Positions 7,181 to 14,964 of a DNA stretch of 44,810 nucleotides are shown here, piece after piece; positions within the stretch are counted from its first letter, which is position 1; each line of letters opens with the position of its first letter. The stretch is from an uncultured Oscillospiraceae bacterium (GTDB lineage Bacteria > Bacillota > Clostridia > Oscillospirales > Oscillospiraceae). Location of the stretch: contig CANRFT010000015.1 in assembly GCA_947629955.1 (NCBI GenBank), positions 1 through 44,810 of the forward strand, in the 5' to 3' direction. The notes below the pieces were generated by a model. That model did not search any database. It worked only from the letters and a program-made list of their open reading frames with translations, and was not told the origin of the DNA. Made by a program: the position numbers and the translations under genes.

Positions 7181-9364
7181 TTACTTCTGGTTTTCGGCCA
7201 GCTGCCAGGGGATCTGGACCTCCGCGCCAGTGCCGCCGTCGGCCACGGTGTCAGCCTGGGAGGCGTAGTCCGGGGCGGTCTCATAGTAGGTGACCACCTC
7301 ATCGAAGAAGGCGTGGGCCCAGCCCTCGGCCTGCTCGTCGGCCAGGACGAGGTACAGCTCCTGTCCCTTATAGGCGGACAGGTCCATCACATAGGTGCCC
7401 ATGTCGGCCCAGGAGCCCACGGCCACGCTGGGGAAGCCCTCGTCCTTGAAGCGAGTCTGGGTATAGTAGCCGATCTCGGTGCCGTCGGCCTTGTACACGT
7501 GCACCGCCGCGGCGTGGCCGCCCATCCGGACGGAGATGAAGCCGGAGCCGGACAGGGTGAAGTTGGAGGACCGCACCTGCCAGGTGGCCCCCTCATCCAG
7601 GCCGTTGTTCCAGCCGTCCAGGTGATAGTCGCCCGCCTGGTTGTAGGGCAGGCCCTCGTCCCAGTAGGACTGGGCGCTGATGACGCCGGCCGCCTGGCCG
7701 TCCACCACGCTCCAGCCGTCGGTGAGCACTGTCCAGCCCGCCAGGTTGCCCGACTCGAAGCCGCCGTTGGCCACGCTGTTGTGGTCGGCCATGGCGATGA
7801 CGGTGAAGGCGGTCTCGGCGGTTTTGCCCTCGTAGGAAGCGGCATAGGTCACCTGATAGGCGCCGGGGGCGCTCATGTCCACGGCGTCAAAGCCAGAAGC
7901 GATCTCGGCGCCGTCGGGGCTGGTGACCTTGGTGACGGCGATGTCGGTGACGGCCTCGCCGCCGAAGGAGGCGGCCGCGTCAGCGAGGTAAGCGGTCACA
8001 TCCACGGTGCCGCAGTCCACCACCTGGTTGGAGGCGTAGGCGGTGAAGGCCAGGGAGTTCAGAGGCACGGGATAGGGATAGTTGTTGTAGTAGTTGAGCA
8101 GGGTGGTCAGGTCGTCGTAAGAGGCGGAGGTGTAGGTCTCGTTCTGGATCTTCTCCAGCTGCGCCACCTCCAGCTCAGCCACCTGGTCGGCGGTGAGGGA
8201 CACCCGGAAGTCGTCCACGTTGACAAAGGCGAAGCCGCCGTTGGAGCCGTCGTTGGCGTCCACCACCTTCAGATAGACCACCTTGCCCACGTAGTCGCTG
8301 GCGTCCATGTACATCCTCAGCAGGGTCAGGGCCAGGGCGGGGTCGGAGAAGTAGGTGTTCTCCACCTTGATGAGTTCCTCGTCGGTGTCGCCGTCGCACA
8401 GGGCCACATAGGAGCCGCCGTTGCCGCAGCCCATCATGAAGGAGATGTAGCCGTCGCCCCCCAGGGTGAACTTGGTGGAGCGGATGGCGCCGGTGAGGGA
8501 CTCCTGGGTGGCGCCGTTGTTGGAGCCGTCCAGATAGTACTCCCCGTCGCCGTAGACGGAGCGGTCCTCCCAGTAGTACTGGCTGGTGGGCACCACGTTG
8601 GCCACGGTGAGGGCGGTGCCGTCCACCACCAGCCAGCCGGTGGTGTCGCCGGTCTCAAAGCCGCCGTTGACGATGTCGTTGGAGGTCGGGTCCTCCTCAA
8701 AGGGCTTCTCGCCGTATTCTTCGATCTGCCTGTCGTGCTCGGCCTGGGCGGCGGCCACCTCGTCGTCGCTCTGGCAGACGTGGAAGGCATCCACGTTCAG
8801 ATAGGCCAGCGCGTCGCCGTCGTCGTTGTCGGTGACCACGATATAGAGGTTCTTGCCGATGGAGCCGGACAGGTCCACCACCTTGGTGATCAGGTGCTCG
8901 GTGATGTAGATGCCGTCGCAGTCGTCGTTGACCACATGGGCGACGGGGGTGTCGTTCCCCTCCTCAAAGAAGTCCACGTAGCACTTCTCCTTGTCCACGC
9001 CGGCGCCCATCTTAAAGGTGATGAAGCCGTTGCCGCCCAGTTTGAACACATCGGAGGTCAGGGTGCCCCGCATGACCGGATTGCCGCCCTCAGAGCCGGC
9101 GAAGTAGCAGTCGCCGGATTTCTCCATGACCACGCCGTTGATCTTTTCGTCGCTGACCACGCCCCGGGCATTGAAGGCAGCGTCCTCACGGGTCCAGCCC
9201 ACCCACTTGCCGTCGGCGTTCTCCTCAAAGTCGCCGTTGACGATATCGTCGGCGGCCTGGGTCCCGCTGCCGCCGCCCTGTTGTCCGCAGGCGGCCAGGC
9301 TCAAAAGGAGCCCCAGGGCCAGCAAAGCGGCGGTCAGCCGCCGCAGGGTTTTTGAGTTCATCAT
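7181..9364 (-). CDS. Lipoprotein with three carbohydrate-binding-like modules
   Basis: This is a 727-residue lipoprotein with its lipobox at LAAC, Cys26. Three similar beta-sandwich modules start with NGDFEE (about 41-200), NGGFETGD (about 231-395) and NGGFESGN (about 531-710). Each continues with an F-x-LGG/LSG-x-G-[FY]-I pattern and a V-D-x-F-type ending. An Ig-like segment (about 440-525) separates modules two and three. NGGFE-type modules occur beside GH32 domains in Gram-positive fructanases, so fructan capture is likely. No catalytic domain is visible. It is the first gene of the operon and is followed by the GH32 lipoprotein. The plus-strand reading of this stretch is an artefact of GC-rich coding. 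Confidence 0.75.
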   Translation of the reverse strand: MMNSKTLRRLTAALLALGLLLSLAACGQQGGGSGTQAADDIVNGDFEENADGKWVGWTREDAAFNARGVVSDEKINGVVMEKSGDCYFAGSEGGNPVMRGTLTSDVFKLGGNGFITFKMGAGVDKEKCYVDFFEEGNDTPVAHVVNDDCDGIYITEHLITKVVDLSGSIGKNLYIVVTDNDDGDALAYLNVDAFHVCQSDDEVAAAQAEHDRQIEEYGEKPFEEDPTSNDIVNGGFETGDTTGWLVVDGTALTVANVVPTSQYYWEDRSVYGDGEYYLDGSNNGATQESLTGAIRSTKFTLGGDGYISFMMGCGNGGSYVALCDGDTDEELIKVENTYFSDPALALTLLRMYMDASDYVGKVVYLKVVDANDGSNGGFAFVNVDDFRVSLTADQVAELEVAQLEKIQNETYTSASYDDLTTLLNYYNNYPYPVPLNSLAFTAYASNQVVDCGTVDVTAYLADAAASFGGEAVTDIAVTKVTSPDGAEIASGFDAVDMSAPGAYQVTYAASYEGKTAETAFTVIAMADHNSVANGGFESGNLAGWTVLTDGWSVVDGQAAGVISAQSYWDEGLPYNQAGDYHLDGWNNGLDEGATWQVRSSNFTLSGSGFISVRMGGHAAAVHVYKADGTEIGYYTQTRFKDEGFPSVAVGSWADMGTYVMDLSAYKGQELYLVLADEQAEGWAHAFFDEVVTYYETAPDYASQADTVADGGTGAEVQIPWQLAENQK

Positions 9365-9423
9365 GATCGCTTCCCCTTTCTTTCATTGGTTTCGGTTGGT
9401 TGCGTTGGCGGGAAATGTGCTGT

Positions 9424-9446
9424 TTGAACAAGAAATAACGTTTCGC
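9424..9446. promoter_or_regulatory. 23-bp operator, copy 1 (fructan lipoprotein promoter)
   Basis: This 23-bp sequence recurs exactly at 16217-16239. Its core is GAAATAACGTTTCGC, with a central ACGT of the kind LacI-family proteins bind. Here it lies in the leader of the lipoprotein operon, just downstream of its -10 box and inverted relative to transcription. Confidence 0.7.
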
Positions 9447-9462
9447 CATATCGGTTGGCTTC

Positions 9463-9491
9463 AGTATAAAACCATGCGCCGCTTTTGTCAA
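9463..9491 (-). promoter_or_regulatory. Sigma-A promoter of the lipoprotein operon
   Basis: On the minus strand, TTGACA (9486-9491) and TATACT (9463-9468) are separated by exactly 17 bases. It fires toward the lipoprotein gene at 9364, leaving a leader of about 90 bases that contains the operator. The rest of 9365-9673 shows nothing else I can name. Confidence 0.75.
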
Positions 9492-9673
9492 TTCTGGCTT
9501 TTCATTATGCGAGAAAAACGGCATTTGCAATAAAATAGGGCTGCAAATTTTGTGCAAATTGCGCTTTTTATCGGGAGTAATTCGGCTGGATGACGCTCTT
9601 GGCTCGTGTACCGTTTCGTCATTATCTCCAATTTTGGCCTCGTCTTTTCTACATTCAGGCCGAAAACAAGTTC

Positions 9674-9702
9674 TTGCATACCGCCGCCCGCTGTGTTATC
9701 AT
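9674..9702 (+). promoter_or_regulatory. Promoter candidate for the MsmK-type ATPase gene
   Basis: TTGCAT (9674-9679) and TATCAT (9697-9702) are separated by 17 bases. It would give a leader of about 175 bases. The leader holds an unused AAAGGAGGTAATC ribosome-site-like stretch near 9757-9769 and several GC-rich inverted repeats, but no riboswitch that I recognise. The 23-bp operator is absent here. Confidence 0.5.
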
Positions 9703-9884
9703 ACAATCAGTACGGGCGGTCCGCCTACTCCACCTCTATAGGCGGGCGGCACCGAAAAAAGGAGGTAATCAAATTTCCGCCTGGCTCGCGGTACGGCAGT
9801 GTGGAGACCTGCCGCAATGCGGTCCGCCCCGCAGTGGGCGGCGCGAGGCAGTTGGACGGAGGTCCGGCTGTCAGAGTCGAAAGC

Positions 9885-11039
9885 ATGTCAGAAGTATTGT
9901 TGAAGAATCTGAAGAAGGTGTACGATGGCGGCGTCACCGCCGTCCACGATGTGAACCTTGCCATCAAGGACAAGGAATTCATCGTGCTGGTCGGGCCCTC
10001 CGGCTGCGGCAAGTCCACCACCCTGCGGATGGTGGCCGGCCTGGAGGAGATCAGTGACGGCGAGTTGTACATCGACGGCAAGCTCTGCAACAACGTGGAG
10101 CCCAAGGACCGGGACATCGCCATGGTCTTCCAGTCCTATGCCCTGTACCCCCACATGTCCGTGTACGACAACATGGCCTTCGCCCTGAAACTCAAAAAGG
10201 TCCCCAAGGATGAGATCGACAAGAAGGTCAAAGAGGTCGCCGCCATCCTGGACATCACCCAGTACCTGAACCGCAAGCCCAAGGCCCTGTCCGGCGGCCA
10301 GCGGCAGCGTGTGGCCATCGGCCGCGCCATGGTCCGCGACCCCAAGGTGTTCCTGATGGACGAGCCCCTGTCCAACCTGGACGCCAAGCTCCGCAACCAG
10401 ATGCGGGCCGAGATCATCAAGCTCCGCCAGCGCATCAACACCACCTTCATGTATGTCACCCATGACCAGACCGAGGCCATGACCCTGGGCGACCGGATCG
10501 TCATCATGAAGGACGGCTTCGTGAACCAGATCGGCACCCCGGTGGAGGTGTTCGACAAGCCCGTGAACCTGTTCGTGGCCGGCTTCATCGGTATGCCCGT
10601 CATGAACTTCTTCGACAACTGTAAGCTGCTCTATGAGAACGACGTTTACTACGCCCAGATCCGCAACGCCAAGATCAAGCTGGACGACTTCCAGCAGAAG
10701 GCCCTGAAGCAGAACCACCAGCCCGCCTGCGACATCGTATGCGGCATCCGTCCCCAGCACATCAGCGTGGGCAGCGGCGATCTGACCGCCACCATCGAGG
10801 TCAACGAGATGATGGGCTCCGAGGTCCATCTCCACGCCCGCAGCGAGACGGACGAGGTGGTCATGGTGATCCCCACCGTGGACCTGGCCGTGGACGTGTC
10901 CCAGGGCGCCACGGTGAAGTTCACCACCCAGCCCAAGCTGATCCAGCTGTTTGACAAGGAGAGCGGCAACAACCTGGTGTGGTATGACAAGGAGTCCGCC
11001 GACGCCTGCGCCCCCGTCTGCAAGAGCTACGATTTCTGA
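9885..11039 (+). CDS. MsmK/UgpC-type sugar ABC transporter ATPase
   Basis: This 384-residue ATPase energises CUT1 sugar importers at the cytoplasmic face of the membrane. Walker A is GPSGCGKST (37-45), the Q-loop is VFQSYALYP (81-89), the signature is LSGGQRQR (135-142), Walker B is VFLMDE (155-160) and the H-loop is VTHDQTEA with His193. The C-terminal OB-fold regulatory domain (about 240-384) is present, including CGIRPQHI. The start at ATG 9885 gives the usual MSEVLLKNL beginning; the longer open frame upstream is not protein-like. The permease operon at 16375 lacks its own ATPase, so this protein probably serves it, and perhaps other CUT1 importers too. A strong terminator follows. Confidence 0.93.
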   Translation: MSEVLLKNLKKVYDGGVTAVHDVNLAIKDKEFIVLVGPSGCGKSTTLRMVAGLEEISDGELYIDGKLCNNVEPKDRDIAMVFQSYALYPHMSVYDNMAFALKLKKVPKDEIDKKVKEVAAILDITQYLNRKPKALSGGQRQRVAIGRAMVRDPKVFLMDEPLSNLDAKLRNQMRAEIIKLRQRINTTFMYVTHDQTEAMTLGDRIVIMKDGFVNQIGTPVEVFDKPVNLFVAGFIGMPVMNFFDNCKLLYENDVYYAQIRNAKIKLDDFQQKALKQNHQPACDIVCGIRPQHISVGSGDLTATIEVNEMMGSEVHLHARSETDEVVMVIPTVDLAVDVSQGATVKFTTQPKLIQLFDKESGNNLVWYDKESADACAPVCKSYDF

Positions 11040-11063
11040 TATCTTCTACCTCCCACTTTTCCC

Positions 11064-11107
11064 AAAAGCGCTCAGGCGGCCCGTTTCGGGCCGCCTGAGC
11101 GCTTTTT
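11064..11107 (+). terminator. Strong terminator after the ATPase gene
   Basis: An uninterrupted stem (AAAAGCGCTCAGGCGGCCC with its complement, loop GTTTC) is followed by TTTTTT, 25 bases past the stop codon. Confidence 0.9.
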
Positions 11108-11111
11108 TGCG

Positions 11112-11142
11112 TGAAAAGCGGGCGGTTCTACAAACCGCCCGC
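11112..11142 (-). terminator. Terminator of the lacI-fructokinase operon
   Basis: The arms GCGGGCGGTT and AACCGCCCGC, with a 5-base loop, are followed on the minus strand by CTTTTC. It lies 5 bases beyond the stop codon of the small membrane protein gene. Confidence 0.7.
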
Positions 11143-11147
11143 CCGCA

Positions 11148-11327
11148 TCATTTTTTCCGTTTCCGATCTTTGTAAACCAGCCAGAACGCGTAGGCAAAGC
11201 TGGCGGCCGCCAGGATCAGGATCGGGATCTCAGCCACGATGACCCGGCGTTCCGCGTACAGAACGACAGCTGCCAACAGCCACAGGCAGCCGCACACGGT
11301 GTAGAAGATGGGGGAGTCCCTCAGCAT
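11148..11327 (-). CDS. Small two-segment membrane protein (59 aa)
   Basis: This short gene encodes 59 residues with two hydrophobic segments (about 8-24, FYTVCGCLWLLAAVVLY, and about 30-52, IVAEIPILILAAASFAYAFW) and a strongly basic tail (YKDRKRKK). Its ATG overlaps the stop codon of the fructokinase gene by 7 bases, which implies coupled translation. A terminator follows directly. It is the last gene of the operon. No family is recognised; small proteins of this type often sit beside membrane transport systems, but I assign no function. Confidence 0.6.
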   Translation of the reverse strand: MLRDSPIFYTVCGCLWLLAAVVLYAERRVIVAEIPILILAAASFAYAFWLVYKDRKRKK

Positions 11328-12265
11328 CCGCCCGTCACCTCCTCCAGGGTGGGCATGGCGGGGATGGCCCCGTGGCGGCTGGTGGTGATGCTGGCGGCCC
11401 TGTTGGCAAAGGCCGCGATCCGCTCCAGCTCGGGGACGGTCAGTTCGTCCAGACTGTCCAGCTTCGCCAGCTGGGACAGGGCCGCCCCGAAGAAGGTGTC
11501 CCCCGCGCCGTTGGTGTCCCCCACCTTACAGGGCACGCCGGGCACATGGCCGGTCTGCCCCCGGAAGCGGTAGAACACCCCGTTGGGGCCCAGGGTGACA
11601 AAAATCAGCGAGATCCCCTTGTCCGCCAGCAGGGCGGTGCCCTGCTCCAGATCGTCCGTGCCGGTGAGGAGAGGCAGTTCCTCGTCGGACACTTTCAGCA
11701 CGTCTGCCAAGGGCAGGGGCTCCAGCATCCGCGCCACGGCGGTCTGCTCGTCCGGCCAGAGGCTGGCGCGGTAGTTGGGGTCATAGCTGACGACGGCGCC
11801 ATGCTCCCTGGCCGTCCTGGCCGCATAGAGGGTGGCGCTCCGGGCCGGCTCGGCGGTGAGGCTCACGCTGCCGAAGTGGAGGAATCTCGTGTGCTCCAGC
11901 AGCTCCTCCGGCACATCCTCCGGGGACAGGTCCACGTCGGCGCTGGGGTCCCGGTAGAAGCTGAAATGCCGTTCCCCGGTGGGGTCCACCGTCACCACTG
12001 CCAGGGTGGTGTGCTGGACCGGGTCCACCGACAGGCCGGACACATCCACCCCGTTGGCCGCCAGCGTGTCCCGGAGGAAATCGCCGAAGCTATCCCGCCC
12101 CACTTTCCCGACGAAAGCGGTCTTCGCCCCCAGACGGGCGGCCGCCACCGCCAGGTTGGCCGGCGCGCCGCCGGGATTGGCGGCGAATTGGGGGATGCCC
12201 TGTTCGTTAGATCCGTTTTGGGTCAGGTCGATCAAGATCTCGCCCACCGCAGTGATGTCCGTCAT
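11321..12265 (-). CDS. PfkB-family carbohydrate kinase, probable fructokinase
   Basis: This 314-residue cytoplasmic ribokinase-fold enzyme probably phosphorylates fructose with ATP. The N-terminal PfkB signature region GGAPANLAVAAARLG lies at about 33-47. The C-terminal signature reads GDTNGAGDTFFGA, with the GAGD anion hole and catalytic Asp. The family motif VGEILIDL opens the chain. The start is ATG 12265 after AAAGGAG; the earlier ATG at 12292 lies inside the upstream gene and lacks a ribosome site. Its place between GH32 genes and a LacI regulator makes fructose the most likely substrate. Other PfkB sugars cannot be excluded. Confidence 0.85.
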   Translation of the reverse strand: MTDITAVGEILIDLTQNGSNEQGIPQFAANPGGAPANLAVAAARLGAKTAFVGKVGRDSFGDFLRDTLAANGVDVSGLSVDPVQHTTLAVVTVDPTGERHFSFYRDPSADVDLSPEDVPEELLEHTRFLHFGSVSLTAEPARSATLYAARTAREHGAVVSYDPNYRASLWPDEQTAVARMLEPLPLADVLKVSDEELPLLTGTDDLEQGTALLADKGISLIFVTLGPNGVFYRFRGQTGHVPGVPCKVGDTNGAGDTFFGAALSQLAKLDSLDELTVPELERIAAFANRAASITTSRHGAIPAMPTLEEVTGGC

Positions 12266-12278
12266 ATCGATCGCTCCT

Positions 12279-12821
12279 TTACTCGTCTTCATCCGCGCCG
12301 TCCAGCGCGGCCCGGTATTGTTCGATCAGTTCCCGCACAAGGTCCTCGCCGCCCATCACAAAGCCGTTCCGGTCCAGCAGGACCCCTTTTTTATCGGTGC
12401 TGAGGAGGATCAGCAGGTGTTCAGAGGACAGGAACCGCTCCACATCCTCATAGGGGATGGTGACCTCCGCCCCGGCGCCGTCGATCTCCAGCCGGTCCTC
12501 ATAGAACCGGGTGATCCGTTCCAGATCGGTCCCGCAGCGGTCCTCCAGCGCCCGCCAGCCCCGGCGGGCCTTGCTTTTAGGGAAGAAGACGTTCAGCCAG
12601 ACGCCCACCAAGGCGATGACCACCAGCTCGATCAGGACGAACACGGCGCTGCCCCGTGAGAGCAGGGTGGCCGCCGCCAGCACCGCCCAGGCCGCGGCCA
12701 GCGCCAGCGTCGCCTTTTTGGCGAAGGGGCCGAAGCTCTCCCGGGTGACCCGCAGCGTGCCCTCGTAATACAGCTCCTTGGTGATGGTAAAACGGTTTTC
12801 CACCAGAGGTTCCATGGTCAC
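12279..12821 (-). CDS. YcxB-like membrane protein
   Basis: This is a 180-residue protein. Two adjacent hydrophobic segments (about 38-55 and 60-80) are followed by a soluble domain with YEDRLEI, then VTIPYEDVERF, then LLILLSTDKKGVLLDRNGF. That pattern of short TM hairpin plus PH-like domain is typical of the YcxB family, whose function is unknown. Its start overlaps the stop of the DUF624 gene as ATGA (12818-12821). It is co-transcribed with the sugar regulator and fructokinase. Confidence 0.65.
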   Translation of the reverse strand: MTMEPLVENRFTITKELYYEGTLRVTRESFGPFAKKATLALAAAWAVLAAATLLSRGSAVFVLIELVVIALVGVWLNVFFPKSKARRGWRALEDRCGTDLERITRFYEDRLEIDGAGAEVTIPYEDVERFLSSEHLLILLSTDKKGVLLDRNGFVMGGEDLVRELIEQYRAALDGADEDE

Positions 12822-13606
12822 TCCTCCGTCTCGTCGTCATAGTCGGGGATCTGCTCGGGGAATTTCTGGCTGATCTGCTCCTCGATCCGGAAGGCCGCGT
12901 CCAGCCGGTCGTACAGCAGAAACACCGCCAGGAACAGGATGTACCACACCCCCAGCACCGGCACCGCGAAGCCCGACCAGGGCAGCAGGAGGAACATGAG
13001 CAGCCAGAACCCCGCCTGGAGGGCGGCCGTCCCCAGCACGAGGGGAAAGTTCTGAAGGGTGAACAGGGCACAGTTCTTCAACCGGATGACGGTGCGCTGC
13101 TCAAAGAGGACCACCTGGGGCCACCAGACGGAAAAGATCATGCAGAATATGACGACCGAGGCGCACAGGATGGCGATGGTGCCCAGGGAAAGGGTGCCGC
13201 CCCACCAGATCAGGGCTCCGGTGAACACCAGGAAGCCCAGAAACAGCCCCTCCAAAGCTCCGGGCAGCAGGGCGGCGCGCCAGTTCTGCCGCAGGGATCT
13301 CTTGAAGGCCACCCACCAGTCGTCCATGGTGTCCCGCATCCGGCGGAGGATCAGATCGTACATGGCGGCGAGGCCCTGTCCCGCGATCATCCCGCCGATA
13401 AGGGACACGGGGATCAGCACCAGCACGCTGCTGGACAGCACCGCGTAGCCGATCCCCAGCCCCAGCGGGATGAAGGAGGCCAGCGCCAGCAGATTGGTCA
13501 GGTAAAACTGCTTGAAATCCCGGCCCAGGATCTCCCGGTAGCGGGCAAAGCCCTTTTTCCGGCCGGGGGGCAGATGGTCGTCATCCATGGGGAAAAACAG
13601 GCCCAT
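12818..13606 (-). CDS. DUF624/YesL-family membrane protein
   Basis: This 262-residue integral membrane protein has about five or six hydrophobic segments (for example LLALASFIPLGLGIGYAV, LVLIPVSLIGGMIAG, and LGTIAILCASVVIFCMIF). The DUF624 pattern is present: an N-terminal G-R-D-F-K-Q-F-Y helix, DWWVAFKRSLRQNW, and a C-terminal LLYDRLDAAF. YesL-type proteins are common beside CUT1 transporters of oligosaccharides in Firmicutes; their role is not defined. It overlaps the YcxB gene by four bases. Confidence 0.75.
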   Translation of the reverse strand: MGLFFPMDDDHLPPGRKKGFARYREILGRDFKQFYLTNLLALASFIPLGLGIGYAVLSSSVLVLIPVSLIGGMIAGQGLAAMYDLILRRMRDTMDDWWVAFKRSLRQNWRAALLPGALEGLFLGFLVFTGALIWWGGTLSLGTIAILCASVVIFCMIFSVWWPQVVLFEQRTVIRLKNCALFTLQNFPLVLGTAALQAGFWLLMFLLLPWSGFAVPVLGVWYILFLAVFLLYDRLDAAFRIEEQISQKFPEQIPDYDDETEE

Positions 13607-13618
13607 AGCGCATCCTCC

Positions 13619-14215
13619 TTATCCGTCGTTGCAGTGGAAGCCGTCCAGGAAGTCCCCCAGGAGGACCTGGGCGTCCCCGTCAAAGCTGTCCCGGCACAGC
13701 AGCTCCACGCAGATGGCCCAGCCGCCCTCATGGAGGGCGAAGGCCGCCGCCCCGCGGGCGTAGGGGTTGTCCTCCGCCCCCTTCAGCAGGGGGAGGACGG
13801 TGAACTCCTGCCCGGCGTGGGTCTCGGTGACCGCCTCGCCGGCCTCATAGTTCTCCCGCTCCCGGTTCTGCCAGCTTCCCAGCTCCGGCACAGCTTTGGC
13901 ATCCTCTTTGAACTGCTGGAACAGGAGGTAGATCTGGGCGTCGTACAGGATGGCCTCGCCGTCTTCGTCGTTGGTGACGGTCTCGCCCTCCCCGGCGGTC
14001 CAGGTGGCGTAGTACAGCCCCGCCACCCCCAGGGCGTCCATATTTTCACTGGGGGAAAAGCCCTCCATGGGCTCCACCCCAAGCAGGTTGCCCACCCGGA
14101 CCCAGGTGCGCTCCCAGCCCGGAGGCAGGGTAGACTCCGCGGAGGGCCCGGCGCAGCCGGCCAGCAGCAGGGCGCACAGCGCTGCCAGCGCGGTGATACG
14201 TTTCATATTTTTCAC
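13619..14215 (-). CDS. Unknown lipoprotein of the fructan operon
   Basis: This 198-residue lipoprotein has a short signal peptide (ITALAALCALLLAGC) with its lipobox at LAGC. The mature part has repeated acidic and aromatic stretches (VAGLYYATWTAG, ILYDAQIYLLFQQF, GWAICVELLC), like small alpha/beta envelope domains. I choose GTG at 14215 as start because it overlaps the TGA of the upstream gene as GTGA and follows GAGGGGGCG. The ATG three codons later is less well placed. No family is recognised. Its position suggests a periplasm-side or surface accessory of the sugar uptake operon. Confidence 0.6.
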   Translation of the reverse strand: MKNMKRITALAALCALLLAGCAGPSAESTLPPGWERTWVRVGNLLGVEPMEGFSPSENMDALGVAGLYYATWTAGEGETVTNDEDGEAILYDAQIYLLFQQFKEDAKAVPELGSWQNRERENYEAGEAVTETHAGQEFTVLPLLKGAEDNPYARGAAAFALHEGGWAICVELLCRDSFDGDAQVLLGDFLDGFHCNDG

Positions 14216-14958
14216 GAAAAAATCGCCCCCTCGGTCAGGATGGACCAAAGTTCTCCGTCCGCCGTGTGTTCGGCGGCCTGTTTTTCATAATAGAAGCCTC
14301 GGCGGGCCAGATACAGCCCGGACAGCAGCTCCTGGCAGTCCCCGGTGACGGTGCCGCCGCCCAGTGTGTCCTCTTCGTAACCGCCCAGGTCCAGGCCGGC
14401 CAGCGCCGGGCAGTCGGTCCACAGCACGGCCTTGTCCCCCACGCTGTCGTCCCCCTCCAGGGGCAGCTCGCCGTCCGGACCCGCCAGGATCTGATAGCCG
14501 GCCTGAAACCCCTCCGGGTTCTCCAGCAGGAAGAAGTAGCTCTCCCCCTCGTTGAGGTCGGCCATCAGGGTGACGCCGGAGGCATAGCCGTAGGTCACGG
14601 CGGTGTCCGGATCGCTCATCCCGCCGCCGGTGGGATACTGCCGCAGCTCTACCACGGTGTGGCCGTCCCCGTTCGCGTCCCGGCCCAGGGCGGCCAGCTC
14701 CCGCTCCAGGGCGGTCACGCAGTCCTCCGGCAGGGCATCCTCTCCCACATAGGCAAAGACATAGTCCGGCCGCACCTTCCCGATGCCCAGCACGTCCCAC
14801 AGGATGCCGATCAGGATGGCGGCGAGCACCACGCCTCCCACCAGCCACCACTTATAATAGTAGAACCAGTTGTCGAGCTTCTCTTTTTTCGTCAGTTCCC
14901 GGGGCGGCCCATCCGGCTTCACGTCCCGGTATTTCCATTTCAGATACTCGCTGGCCAT
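14212..14958 (-). CDS. Single-pass membrane protein of the fructan operon
   Basis: This 248-residue protein has a basic, aromatic N-terminus (WFYYYKWWLVGG) leading into one membrane segment at about 40-57 (VGGVVLAAILIGILWDVLG). An extracytoplasmic domain follows with VFAYVGEDALPEDCV and YFFLLENPEGFQAGYQIL. The family is unknown to me. It starts 6 bases after the LacI gene stops and is translationally coupled to the following lipoprotein. The two may act as an envelope pair. Confidence 0.6.
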   Translation of the reverse strand: MASEYLKWKYRDVKPDGPPRELTKKEKLDNWFYYYKWWLVGGVVLAAILIGILWDVLGIGKVRPDYVFAYVGEDALPEDCVTALERELAALGRDANGDGHTVVELRQYPTGGGMSDPDTAVTYGYASGVTLMADLNEGESYFFLLENPEGFQAGYQILAGPDGELPLEGDDSVGDKAVLWTDCPALAGLDLGGYEEDTLGGGTVTGDCQELLSGLYLARRGFYYEKQAAEHTADGELWSILTEGAIFS

Positions 14959-14964
14959 AGCTCC

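Noticed and set aside
4401-9355. Very long plus-strand open frames opposite the two fructan lipoproteins
   Set aside because: Their translations are Gly/Val/His/Asp-rich and repetitive, typical of the antisense frame of GC-rich genes. The minus strand gives signal peptides and GH32/LamG domains.
9606-9884. Longer N-terminus for the MsmK-type ATPase
   Set aside because: The upstream codons are not protein-like and include the promoter; the family starts at MSEVLLKNL.
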